Shown one piece after another: positions 1 to 8,635 of a DNA stretch of 64,000 nucleotides. The stretch is from Trichocoleus desertorum ATA4-8-CV12 (GTDB taxonomy: Bacteria; Cyanobacteriota; Cyanobacteriia; FACHB-46): assembly GCA_019358975.1 (NCBI GenBank), contig JAHHIL010000001.1:496001-560000 (forward strand). The letters run 5' to 3'. The translations under genes and the position numbers were made by a program. Within the stretch, counting starts at the first letter, position 1; each line of letters starts with the position of its first letter. The notes under the pieces are model-generated. The model was not told the DNA's origin and did not search any database. It worked only from the letters and a program-made list of their open reading frames with translations.

Positions 1-1
1 C

Positions 2-2329
2 CCTACTGCTCCTATCCAGACGGCTGATAATTACTGGCAGATGAACGGTACGGGTTTAGGTGTAACTGGACCCTATGGCCCTGGAATGTGCGGAGATAAT
101 TGCAATAGTTGGCCCCAACCCCTAGGGCAGGGTAGAAATTTACCCACGCTTTCTACCACCGAACAACCGCTGCCAGTTCCAACTCCATTGCCTACGGTTC
201 GCTCAGAAGCATCCAGCAGTAATTTTTCTCCTCAGCAATTGCCCTGGATGTCTGGAGTGCCTGTACCCGCGCCAGGGTGGGGAGTTGCCAATGGTAATGC
301 TTATGGTAATGCTTACCCCTATCCCTATGCAGTTGGGCAGTTGCCTCCTGTTCAGCCATCACCTATGCCACCACCTGGAGGATGGAATCCTTATGGGAGT
401 CCTTATGGTTGGAATCCCAATGGTGGTTTCTACCCGATGGGGCAGTCACTTCCTGCGCCGATGCCCGCTCCAATGGCTCCCGGTAGCGGTTCTAACCCTT
501 CTAATAGCTCGAATAATGTCTATTTCTACAATCGATTTGCTCCATCCCCCTCTCCTAATTCAGCGCCTGTAGCTACGCCCTCAATGCCTAATTTGAGTGC
601 GCCACCTGTAGAGCAAAATTTTTATCAAGGAGCGCCTAGCTATCCCAGTAATTTTTATCAAGGAGCGCCGAATTACCCAAACAATTTCTCGAATGGAGCC
701 CCTAACTATCCGACTAATTTCTATAACCAAAATCCAGGTTATCCGACTAATTTCTCTAGCCCTATCCCACCTGGTTATCCAGGTAACATTTATAACCAAA
801 ATCCAGGTTATCCCAGTAATTTTCCTGGGCCTATGGTAGGTTATCCCGGTACTGCTTATCCCAATAATTCCTATACGCCAGTTCCTGGTTATCCGAGCAA
901 TTTTTATCCCAACAATCCTGGCTACCCCGTTAATTTTCCTGGGCCTACGGTAGGGTATCCTGCTATTCCTTACCCTGCTAGTGCCTACCCACCCGCTCCG
1001 GGTTATCCCAGCAATTTTGCAGCCCCGCCTCCAACCTATCCTGGTAACTTTTACAACGCTGCGCCCAATTATTCTGGAAACCCTGCTCCCAGCAGCCCTT
1101 ATCCCAGTGCACCCTACGTCCCCTCCGGTGCTCCGAGTCCCTATGGTGCTCCAAGTCCCTATGGTGCTCCAAGTCCCTATGGCAGTGGTTATCCAGCGGG
1201 GCAGCCGACAGCTTTTCCACCATTCCAAAACACACCAACCCCGACAGCGCCTCAAAGCACCACGATGCCTCCGAGTAACTTAGCGCCCGCTGCTGCTTTG
1301 GAAACTCAGCCAGAAACCTCTAGACCACTTTTGCGAAGTACGGCTTTAAGCCAACCCGCTGTGCAACTGCAAGGCGTATATCTGTATCAAGGAGATGACT
1401 CATCTGCTAGGGCTCGCTTATCAGCAGCTTACCCCTTGACACCGAATATTCTGTTTGGTGGAACGTTGGATTTGACCACGGGCCAAGGGTTGGCAGATTC
1501 TCAGCAAGAAGGTCTGAGCTTGAATGAGCTGTTTGTTGCTACCTCTCCCCGGGACTTGCCAAACTTGCGGTTTGTGGTGGGGCAATTGGACTTAACGTCC
1601 TATTTCGATCGCAACAGTTTTGCCAAGGATGGAGCCAGCCACTTCTTTAACCCCGTGTTTCAGACCAACTCCGCTTTAACGGCCACAGGAATCGGCTCTC
1701 GGCCTGGAGCGCTGGTTAATTGGTCTTTGACTGACAACATCGAAGCGAGATTTGCGGCCTTTTCTTCCGCCCGGAGTATCGGAGATTTCAGCTTGGATGG
1801 CTTTGCGGGTGAACTGGGACTGCGCTACGGCAACGCCATTATTCGGGCTACCTACACTACGGGTCGAGAAACTGGTGCAGGCGATGGCTTCCGAGAAATC
1901 TTTCAGGTGAATCGAGGTGATGGGATAACTGGGCCTCAACGGGGCGATCGCGAGGAAGGCTTTGGCATTAACGCAGAAGTCTTTATCCCTAGCCTCAATA
2001 TGGGTTTGTTTGGTCGCTACGGTGAGTACAACAACCGAGGCATCGGCGAGCAGGGTAATACTTACAACGTGGGAGTTACCGCTTTAGATGTGTTTGCTCC
2101 TGACGATCGCTTGGGTCTAGCTTATGGTCGTCAACTGTCTAATGCGGCTTTGCGTCGTGAGCAGGGCGATCGCAACCCAGATGTTCTAGAGCTGTACTAC
2201 GATTTTCGCTTTTTGCCCAACTTGCGGCTAGGTTTTACCTTGCAGGAGTTGAATGGTTTCTCGGAGACGATTGCGGGATTCCGCCTCAAAACTGAATTTG
2301 ATGTCACACCGAAGGGTAGGCTGCAATGA
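2..2329 (+). CDS. Outer-membrane beta-barrel (OprB-like porin) protein with Pro/Tyr/Asn-rich N-terminal half, 5' partial
   Basis: The reading frame is open to the left edge of the window, so the true start lies upstream; the first in-window ATG (41) has no ribosome binding site. The N-terminal half (about 440 residues) is low complexity, rich in Pro, Tyr, Asn and Gly, with about a dozen copies of a YPxNF-type motif. The C-terminal 320 residues alternate short beta strands and turns (LRFVVGQLDLTSYFD, NIEARFAAFSS, LGLRYG, LRLGFTLQELNG) as in OprB-like cyanobacterial porins. The stop overlaps the start of the TPR gene by 4 bp (ATGA), so the two are probably translationally coupled. In proteobacterial cellulose systems BcsC joins TPRs and a barrel in one chain; here the barrel is separate. 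A role as the cellulose exit channel is inferred from context. Confidence 0.75.
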   Translation, partial: PTAPIQTADNYWQMNGTGLGVTGPYGPGMCGDNCNSWPQPLGQGRNLPTLSTTEQPLPVPTPLPTVRSEASSSNFSPQQLPWMSGVPVPAPGWGVANGNAYGNAYPYPYAVGQLPPVQPSPMPPPGGWNPYGSPYGWNPNGGFYPMGQSLPAPMPAPMAPGSGSNPSNSSNNVYFYNRFAPSPSPNSAPVATPSMPNLSAPPVEQNFYQGAPSYPSNFYQGAPNYPNNFSNGAPNYPTNFYNQNPGYPTNFSSPIPPGYPGNIYNQNPGYPSNFPGPMVGYPGTAYPNNSYTPVPGYPSNFYPNNPGYPVNFPGPTVGYPAIPYPASAYPPAPGYPSNFAAPPPTYPGNFYNAAPNYSGNPAPSSPYPSAPYVPSGAPSPYGAPSPYGAPSPYGSGYPAGQPTAFPPFQNTPTPTAPQSTTMPPSNLAPAAALETQPETSRPLLRSTALSQPAVQLQGVYLYQGDDSSARARLSAAYPLTPNILFGGTLDLTTGQGLADSQQEGLSLNELFVATSPRDLPNLRFVVGQLDLTSYFDRNSFAKDGASHFFNPVFQTNSALTATGIGSRPGALVNWSLTDNIEARFAAFSSARSIGDFSLDGFAGELGLRYGNAIIRATYTTGRETGAGDGFREIFQVNRGDGITGPQRGDREEGFGINAEVFIPSLNMGLFGRYGEYNNRGIGEQGNTYNVGVTALDVFAPDDRLGLAYGRQLSNAALRREQGDRNPDVLELYYDFRFLPNLRLGFTLQELNGFSETIAGFRLKTEFDVTPKGRLQ
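1127..1180 (+). repeat. Three tandem 18-bp repeats coding GAPSPY
   Basis: Three head-to-tail 18-bp units (1127-1144, 1145-1162, 1163-1180), differing only at one base in the first unit, encode GAPSPY three times in the low-complexity half of the barrel protein. Near-identical tandem units of this kind can gain or lose copies by slippage. Confidence 0.85.
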
Positions 2330-4665
2330 ACCAACGGCATGACACCTGTAAAAATGCCTGCAAAGGAGTGAGGCTGAAGCGCTTAGGATGCTCTTGCTTG
2401 CTGGCTTTGGGGTTGAGTGGTGGCTTGATGATAGACCTCTGGCAGTGGGAAATTCCCACTGTTCAAGCGCAGACGGTGCCTGCTGCGGTGCGACAAGCTT
2501 ATACTTTGCTCAATCGTGGCTTGGTCGATGATGCGATCGCGGCTTTTCAGCGAGCCATTCGCAGTTCTCCCCAATCGATCGAAGCCAAGTTGGGTTTGGC
2601 GATCGCCTATCGACGAGCGGGACGAGATGCTGATGCCTTTCAAGCGTATGAGCGCGTGGTGGAGCAAGACCCCAACAACCGTTTGGCGCTGAAAACGCTG
2701 GGTTTGCTGGGAGCTTACCGCGCTGAGTGGCAAGAACGAGGCATTATCGCCTTAACCACCTTTCTAACTTTGGATCCGAACGATTTGGAGGCGCGGGCAC
2801 AGCGGGCGCTTTTGCTAGGCTACCGAGGCCGCTTTGCCGAATCCTTGGCTGACTACCAAGTTGTCCTCCAGAACAATCCCCCCCCGGATGCGATTCTGGG
2901 AGCAGCGCAAATCTATACTTACACCGGAAATGCTCAACAAGGGCTAGCCCTTTTCAACCGTTACCGTGCTTTAGGCAGATCGATTACAGGAAATGCCGCG
3001 ATCGCCTATGCCCGTGCCCTGCGAGAAACGGGCAATCCAACGCAAGCGATCGCCATCCTGCAAACGCAACTGCAAGCCTCTCGCCAGCTAGACGACACCG
3101 CAATTCAGGCCCGCTCGGAACTGTCTCAAGCTTATTTGGCCAACCAGCAATCTGCCGAAGCGCTAGCAGCGTTAGATCCGCTCCGAGGCCGTCCTGAAGC
3201 GGTATTGCCTTTGGCGCGGGCACTTAACGAGTTAGGCCGTAAAGCTAATGCTCCGACCCTAACCCAAGAAGCAGCAGCACTTTACCGTCAAGAACTCCAA
3301 CGCCAAACTAATCCCACTCCTACCTTGGTGCAAGAAGTGGCCGATGTGCTCAGCGGTATTCCTGCCGAGCGTCCTTATGCGCTGCAACTGTATCGGCAAC
3401 TGACGCAGCAGCAACCCAATAGTCAAATTTTGGCGCTGAAGCAATTAGCCTTGGAGAGTCAGTTAGGGGTGATTTCCCAAGCTGAAGTGCGGCAACGACT
3501 GAGAACTGTTTTGCAACCGCTCCCCACCAATCCGGTTGAGCTACAGCAACTGGCCCAAGCGCTATCGGCTATAGATGCTGACCCCGAACTATTTCCGGTT
3601 TACCAAACACTGCTGCAAGCAGGAGTGAGTGTTCCTTTCCTTAACTTCCGCATTGCTCAAATCTTCATTCAGCAAAATAATTTGCCAGCGGCCAGAAGTG
3701 CCTTGGCTGCCTATGCGAATACTCCGGCGGGGACTCAAGACCGAGCCACAGAACTGCTGCTAGCTGAAATTGAACGGCGTGAAGGTAATTTGGACGCGAG
3801 TGCACAACGCTATCAAGCGATTTTGGCCAGTAACCCCAGCGATCGCGACATTATCAATAATGCCTTGCAAGGCTTAGCTAGTGTCCGCCAAACTCAGGGA
3901 CGCACAGATGAGGCGATCGCGATTTATAACCAGTTAGTGGCTCTAAATCCGCAAGATTTACAAATTCAGCTGGGTCGAGCCGCTTTGGCTTATCAGGCTC
4001 AACGGATTTCTTTGGCAGAGGCGGAAGCGGTTTTGAATACTTGGCTGCAAACCCGCCCCCCCAGCGATACGCCTCCGGAATTGGTGACTTTGGTGGGAGT
4101 CTTACCCCCTGATCCCCGCCGCGAACCGCTTTACAACGCGCTGCTGCAAGTTGATCCGAACAATTCTGTTTTGCAGTTGCGCTCGATCCAAGTGATTGCG
4201 GCTCGGAGCCCTGCCCAAGCCAGAGCGATCGCCGCCCAACTGGTCGCTCGTAACCCCAACAATCCGAGTGCTTACCAACTGCAAGGCCAGGTAGCCCAAG
4301 CATTAGGAGATTTGGATCAAGCCAGCGATGCTTACCAGCGGCTTTTACAGCTACAACCGAATAATGCTGAAGCGCTGTCTGCTTTGGGCGGGGTGCGGTT
4401 CCAACAACGTCGCTTTGGAGCGGCAGAAGAGTTGTATTCACAAGTGCTGGCGTTCAATCCGACTGATGTGGGGGCGCAGCGATCGCTGGCTGAGCTGATG
4501 GCGGCTCAAGGGATGCCTCTGACCGCTTTACAGCAACTTGAGCAACTTCAGGTACAGCAAGCGACCACCGGAACCCCGGATAGTAGTTTGTCTCGCAGGG
4601 TGCAGCAGATTAAGGAAGATCTATTAAGACAGCGAGGGTTTCAACCTCCGTGGGAACGTTACTAA
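2326..4665 (+). CDS. TPR-repeat periplasmic protein, BcsC-like scaffold of cellulose export
   Basis: 779 residues: a basic N-terminus and hydrophobic segment (about residues 18-36) ending in a likely AQA signal peptidase site near residue 49, then almost continuous tetratricopeptide repeats to the end (for example A-x-LGLAIAYRRAGR, QLQGQVAQALGDLDQASDAYQRLLQLQPNN, ALGGVRFQQRRFGAAEELY). There is no beta-barrel at the C-terminus. In proteobacterial BcsC the N-terminal TPR superhelix spans the periplasm and the C-terminal domain is the outer-membrane pore; this protein matches only the TPR part, and the upstream gene supplies a barrel. The start overlaps the upstream stop as ATGA, and bcsZ follows. 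The export role is inferred from gene order; the TPR assignment is direct. Confidence 0.85.
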   Translation: MNQRHDTCKNACKGVRLKRLGCSCLLALGLSGGLMIDLWQWEIPTVQAQTVPAAVRQAYTLLNRGLVDDAIAAFQRAIRSSPQSIEAKLGLAIAYRRAGRDADAFQAYERVVEQDPNNRLALKTLGLLGAYRAEWQERGIIALTTFLTLDPNDLEARAQRALLLGYRGRFAESLADYQVVLQNNPPPDAILGAAQIYTYTGNAQQGLALFNRYRALGRSITGNAAIAYARALRETGNPTQAIAILQTQLQASRQLDDTAIQARSELSQAYLANQQSAEALAALDPLRGRPEAVLPLARALNELGRKANAPTLTQEAAALYRQELQRQTNPTPTLVQEVADVLSGIPAERPYALQLYRQLTQQQPNSQILALKQLALESQLGVISQAEVRQRLRTVLQPLPTNPVELQQLAQALSAIDADPELFPVYQTLLQAGVSVPFLNFRIAQIFIQQNNLPAARSALAAYANTPAGTQDRATELLLAEIERREGNLDASAQRYQAILASNPSDRDIINNALQGLASVRQTQGRTDEAIAIYNQLVALNPQDLQIQLGRAALAYQAQRISLAEAEAVLNTWLQTRPPSDTPPELVTLVGVLPPDPRREPLYNALLQVDPNNSVLQLRSIQVIAARSPAQARAIAAQLVARNPNNPSAYQLQGQVAQALGDLDQASDAYQRLLQLQPNNAEALSALGGVRFQQRRFGAAEELYSQVLAFNPTDVGAQRSLAELMAAQGMPLTALQQLEQLQVQQATTGTPDSSLSRRVQQIKEDLLRQRGFQPPWERY

Positions 4666-4744
4666 CTGCCAAAGGGATGGTGTTGTCGCCATGCGGTTCA
4701 ATTTTGTGCCTCTAGCTTTACTACCTTGTGCAGGGCCAATTGAG

Positions 4745-6052
4745 ATGTTACGGTACCCCGAAACTAAACGAAAAAAGTACTCGTGGTCCTGGTGGAGTCG
4801 GGTAGCAGCATCGGTTAGTCTGAGCGGTGCGATGGGTTTGGTCGGATGCTCTAATTTTTCGAGTGACGCGAGGCAATCTCCGCCAGCCACCCCTCCAGCC
4901 ACAACGGCACCTGCTACCCATTCCTCCCCGACCACAAGTTCAACCACGGCAGCAATTCCCACTGAGCAGCTTTTAGAACAAAGTTGGGCTGCCTATCGAC
5001 AACGCTTTATCCAAGCCGATGGGCGGGTGATTGACCGGGAAGCGGGCGATCGCTCCACCTCAGAAGGGCAAGCCTATGCCATGCTACGAGCCGTACTAAT
5101 TGATGATCCCACCACCTTCGCCAAAACCTTGGAGTGGTCAGAAAACAATCTGCAACGTCAAGCCAACGGCAAGCGGACTGACCAGCTCTGGGTGTGGAAG
5201 TGGGGCCGTCTCGAACAAAGCCCTAACCAGCCAGCAAAATGGGGTGCGATCGACCCCAACTTTGCCAGTGACGCCGATGTAGATGCCATTACGGCTCTGA
5301 TCTGGGCCTCCCGGCGTTGGCAGAAACCAGAATACCTGAAGTTAGCGCAAGTCAAGCTGCAGGACTTGTGGCGATTTTCCACCGTAGCCGCGGGTGGGCA
5401 GCGCTATTTACTGCCAGGGCCAGCCGCAGCCTTTCAGCAGCAGAGCGTAATTCAACTGAATCCGTCCTACTTCGCGCCTTATTCGTTTCGTCTTTTCGCT
5501 CAAGTAGACCCCAACCACGATTGGCTGAGCTTGGTAGATAGTAGTTATCAAGTGTTGGAAAATTCAGCCAAGCTTTCGGCTGTTGGCTTGCCGAGTGATT
5601 GGGTGGCGCTGGATACGACTACAGGGGAGTTTCAACCATTACCGCTCTCTGGGCCACTGCAAAGTCGGTACAGTTTTGATGCTTACCGGGTTTGGTGGCG
5701 GGTGGCGTGGGACGCTGAGTTATTTGACTCTGCACCTGCTAAAGCGTATCTGCAAAAGCATTTAGGATTTTTACAAAAACAATGGCGATCGCAACAAAAA
5801 ATTCCCGCCATTTTCGATCTTTCAGGGGCACCCACCGTGAGCTATGAAGCTACCGCTCAATATGCCATGTTGTATCCTGCTTGGCGACTGCACGAACCTG
5901 CGATCGCTGAGCAAATTTGGCAGCAGAAGTTGCAGTTCCGATACCGTGGTGGTTTTTGGGATAACAACTCCGCTTATTATGTGCAAAACCTGGCTTGGTT
6001 AGGCTTGCTGCCGCCCGACACCATTTCTTCTCAACTGTTGCAATCTCGTTAA
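4745..6052 (+). CDS. bcsZ: Glycoside hydrolase family 8 endoglucanase (BcsZ-type), lipoprotein
   Basis: Endo-beta-1,4-glucanase of family GH8, the cellulase that accompanies bacterial cellulose synthases. The core motifs are visible: SEGQAYAMLRAV holds the general acid Glu (about residue 107 from this start), LWVWKWG follows, and NFASDADVDAITALIWAS holds the catalytic Asp region (about 176-180). The N-terminus has a Lys/Arg stretch (KRKK), a hydrophobic segment and a lipobox GLVGC followed by a Ser/Thr/Pro linker, suggesting a lipid-anchored enzyme. An in-frame ATG at 4691 adds 18 residues before the signal peptide; the start at 4745 gives a better signal-peptide length, though neither has a strong ribosome site. 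It lies between the TPR gene and bcsB. The family call is secure; the anchoring is inferred. Confidence 0.9.
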   Translation: MLRYPETKRKKYSWSWWSRVAASVSLSGAMGLVGCSNFSSDARQSPPATPPATTAPATHSSPTTSSTTAAIPTEQLLEQSWAAYRQRFIQADGRVIDREAGDRSTSEGQAYAMLRAVLIDDPTTFAKTLEWSENNLQRQANGKRTDQLWVWKWGRLEQSPNQPAKWGAIDPNFASDADVDAITALIWASRRWQKPEYLKLAQVKLQDLWRFSTVAAGGQRYLLPGPAAAFQQQSVIQLNPSYFAPYSFRLFAQVDPNHDWLSLVDSSYQVLENSAKLSAVGLPSDWVALDTTTGEFQPLPLSGPLQSRYSFDAYRVWWRVAWDAELFDSAPAKAYLQKHLGFLQKQWRSQQKIPAIFDLSGAPTVSYEATAQYAMLYPAWRLHEPAIAEQIWQQKLQFRYRGGFWDNNSAYYVQNLAWLGLLPPDTISSQLLQSR

Positions 6053-6079
6053 AGCCCCACCCGCTAAACCTACTCATCC

Positions 6080-8635
6080 ATGCCACGCATCTTCCGTCCC
6101 TTTCTTCCATCTTCCCGCCGCCAGTCCCGCCCAGGGAGCCGCCAACAGCGCCCTATGATCTGGCTTTTATTGCTCAGCTTTGCGGGCACAGCCATTGGGG
6201 TGACGGCAAGCTTAGCCGTAGCCCAACAGAGCGATCGCGATATTAAAGAAGCAGAAAATCAGATCATTGAGGAGTTCACGCTGCCAGAGCCGCCCCCGCA
6301 AGCTCCGGTATACCAACCCGCGCCCGCCCCAGCCCCTGATCCTGGCCCAGTAGAAGCTCCAGCTCCTAGAGAACCTGCCCCCTATCAGCCTGCCCCAGAG
6401 CCTGATCCTGAGCCTGCTCCCGCTCCAGCGGCCCCAGAACCTACTAGTTCTACCCCGTCAGAGCCAACTACGGCTCCAAGCGCCAGCCCCCCACCCGATA
6501 CACCTGTTAGCGCAGGCCCAACCATTCCTTATGTAATGGAATTCAATCGCAGCCCTGTGGTAGGGAATCGGTTACGACTACAAGGTGTATTTTCTGATGC
6601 TCGCTTAGGTTTTACGCGGCCCCGGAACTGGAACCTGCGCTCCGCTAAAGTATTGGTACGATTTCAGCACTCGCCCGCCCTCTTAGCGAATCGTTCTAAC
6701 CTAACCGTTCGAGTCAATGGCACCAGTATCGGCAGTGTGCCACTGAACCGCAAGCAGTCTGAAATTGGTCAAGTTCTGCTCAATGTACCGCCTAACTTAA
6801 TTCAAGACTTTAATGAAGTGTCATTGGTGGCTCAGCAGAATAATTCAGCGACTTGTACTGATCCCGCTGACCCAACTTTGTGGACAGAAATCTTACCTGA
6901 TTCCAAGCTGCTGTTTAATTACCAACCCAAACCCGTCAAGTTGGACTTTGCTCGGTATCCCTATCCTTTCTTTGACAATCTCAGCCTTGACCCTAACCGA
7001 GTGACGTATCTGTTACCTAACCAGGTAGACAGTAACTGGTTGACCTCTGCGGCTCGTTTCCAAGCCTCGCTAGGACGCTTAGCAGAGTTTCGACCCCTAG
7101 AAACTCGACTGGTTAAAAATATTAATCAGGCGAGAGCTGATGAGCGCTTGGTCATGATCGGGACTCCCGAAGCACAACCTGGGCTGAAGGCACTCAAACT
7201 GCCGCTGGCGATCGCAGGCAATCAAGTCTTAGACGGCAATCGCAACCCATTGCCTCCAGATGCAGGCATTTTGATGCTAGCCACTACTCGGAGTAATGGG
7301 GTGCCCGTGTTGATTGCCACAGGTAACGGGCCTGAAGGTGTCAACAAAGCTGTGCAGTTTTTAGTACAGCCGCAAGACCGTCAGATTAGCACTGGCTACT
7401 ATGTCGTGGTCAATGACATTACGCCTGTACCCACGCCATCTCCTAGACAATGGCCCGGTTATCTCCCAGATAAGAATTCCTTCCAGCTCAGTGACCTGAA
7501 AACTGCGGACGATCAGCCATTTCAGGATGTGACCGTTCGAGGTGCCTATGCCCCACCGGTGGAAGTGAACTTCCGAGCTTTGCCAGACGATCAGTTTACG
7601 CGCGGTAGCTCGATGAACTTGGTGTATAGCCATGGCCCGCAGGTTAATCCTCGACTCTCTACGGTAGAAGTGCGTCTGGATGGTGCGCCGATTGGCGGTA
7701 AGCGGTTGACCGCAGAGCAAGGAGCTACCCGAGAGACCTTAAACGTCAACCTCCCGGCTGATTTGATTAAACCGGACTCCAAAATTCAGGTGGTGTTTAA
7801 TCTCAGCCCCCGCGAACCTGCTAACTGTGGTCGGGTCAATGACCAGCAGTTGTGGGGGAAAGTCCATGCCGATACCCGGTTTAACCTCAAGCGGCAGAAC
7901 GTCGTCCAAATTCCTGACTTGAAGTTGCTGTCTACGGGATATCCCTTTACGGCCCCTCAAGACCTCTCGACCACCGCGATCGTTCTACCTACTACCCCAT
8001 CGATCACCGCCTTGAGTACCTTCCTGGAGTTTAGTGAGCGCCTAGGCCGATTGAGCCAAGCGGATACGGTGAAGGTGGCAGCCTACACGGTCGATACTCT
8101 ACCTGAAGATGTAAGGGAACAGCAAAACCTAGTGGCAATTGGAGAGCGATCGCAATTCCCTTTCCCAGAAGCCTTCCAAGCAAGCGGCTTTGTCCTTAAA
8201 GATCTGTTCTCTCGCAAGTGGAATCAAAGCCAAATTCAAGCTTTGCCGGATGCTGAAGGGGTGATTAAAGAAGTGATTTCTCCTTGGAACCCCAATCGCG
8301 TCCTGCTGGCTTTGAGTGCTCAAACGGAGACAGGCTTGCAACAAGTCCAGAATGTGCTCAACCAAGATCCATTGTTCTTCCAGCTCAATGGTGATACAGC
8401 GCTGGTCAGTGCGAACCAAGCAGGGGCTTCTGGCTATGATCCGGATGCTTACAATTTAGAGTTTCTCCAGCAAAGCTCCCCGCGGCGGTTGGATAACAGC
8501 AATCCTTTTAGTAAAGTTTCTCGCTTTCTCCAAGACAATTGGTTCGTGTTGCCTACTGGAATCGTCGTGTTCGCTCTGGGTCTCTACGGTGTGACTCAGC
8601 TTTATCTAAAGCGTGTAGCAAAGCAGGATAAATAA
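6080..8635 (+). CDS. bcsB: Cellulose synthase regulatory/periplasmic subunit BcsB
   Basis: 851 residues. A basic N-terminus and hydrophobic segment (MIWLLLLSFAGTAIGVTASLAVA, about residues 25-47) act as signal peptide or anchor, followed by a roughly 80-residue Pro/Ala/Glu-rich linker. The rest is the BcsB fold in two related halves, with carbohydrate-binding-like stretches (LTVRVNGTSIGSVPLNR and STVEVRLDGAPIGGKRL). A C-terminal transmembrane helix (FVLPTGIVVFALGLYGVTQLYL) precedes a short basic tail, as expected for the BcsB anchor that packs against BcsA. The stop is immediately followed by the bcsA ATG. The known role is to guide nascent glucan through the periplasm and support BcsA activity. 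The long Pro-rich linker is the unusual part. Confidence 0.9.
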   Translation: MPRIFRPFLPSSRRQSRPGSRQQRPMIWLLLLSFAGTAIGVTASLAVAQQSDRDIKEAENQIIEEFTLPEPPPQAPVYQPAPAPAPDPGPVEAPAPREPAPYQPAPEPDPEPAPAPAAPEPTSSTPSEPTTAPSASPPPDTPVSAGPTIPYVMEFNRSPVVGNRLRLQGVFSDARLGFTRPRNWNLRSAKVLVRFQHSPALLANRSNLTVRVNGTSIGSVPLNRKQSEIGQVLLNVPPNLIQDFNEVSLVAQQNNSATCTDPADPTLWTEILPDSKLLFNYQPKPVKLDFARYPYPFFDNLSLDPNRVTYLLPNQVDSNWLTSAARFQASLGRLAEFRPLETRLVKNINQARADERLVMIGTPEAQPGLKALKLPLAIAGNQVLDGNRNPLPPDAGILMLATTRSNGVPVLIATGNGPEGVNKAVQFLVQPQDRQISTGYYVVVNDITPVPTPSPRQWPGYLPDKNSFQLSDLKTADDQPFQDVTVRGAYAPPVEVNFRALPDDQFTRGSSMNLVYSHGPQVNPRLSTVEVRLDGAPIGGKRLTAEQGATRETLNVNLPADLIKPDSKIQVVFNLSPREPANCGRVNDQQLWGKVHADTRFNLKRQNVVQIPDLKLLSTGYPFTAPQDLSTTAIVLPTTPSITALSTFLEFSERLGRLSQADTVKVAAYTVDTLPEDVREQQNLVAIGERSQFPFPEAFQASGFVLKDLFSRKWNQSQIQALPDAEGVIKEVISPWNPNRVLLALSAQTETGLQQVQNVLNQDPLFFQLNGDTALVSANQAGASGYDPDAYNLEFLQQSSPRRLDNSNPFSKVSRFLQDNWFVLPTGIVVFALGLYGVTQLYLKRVAKQDK

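Noticed and set aside
581-1255. 224-codon minus-strand ORF opposite the repeat-rich half of the barrel gene
   Set aside because: It mirrors the low-complexity repeats of the plus-strand gene, has an odd Ile/Arg/Trp-rich composition and no family character.
3878-4441. 187-codon minus-strand ORF opposite the TPR gene
   Set aside because: It lies wholly within a clear TPR coding region and shows no recognisable domain.
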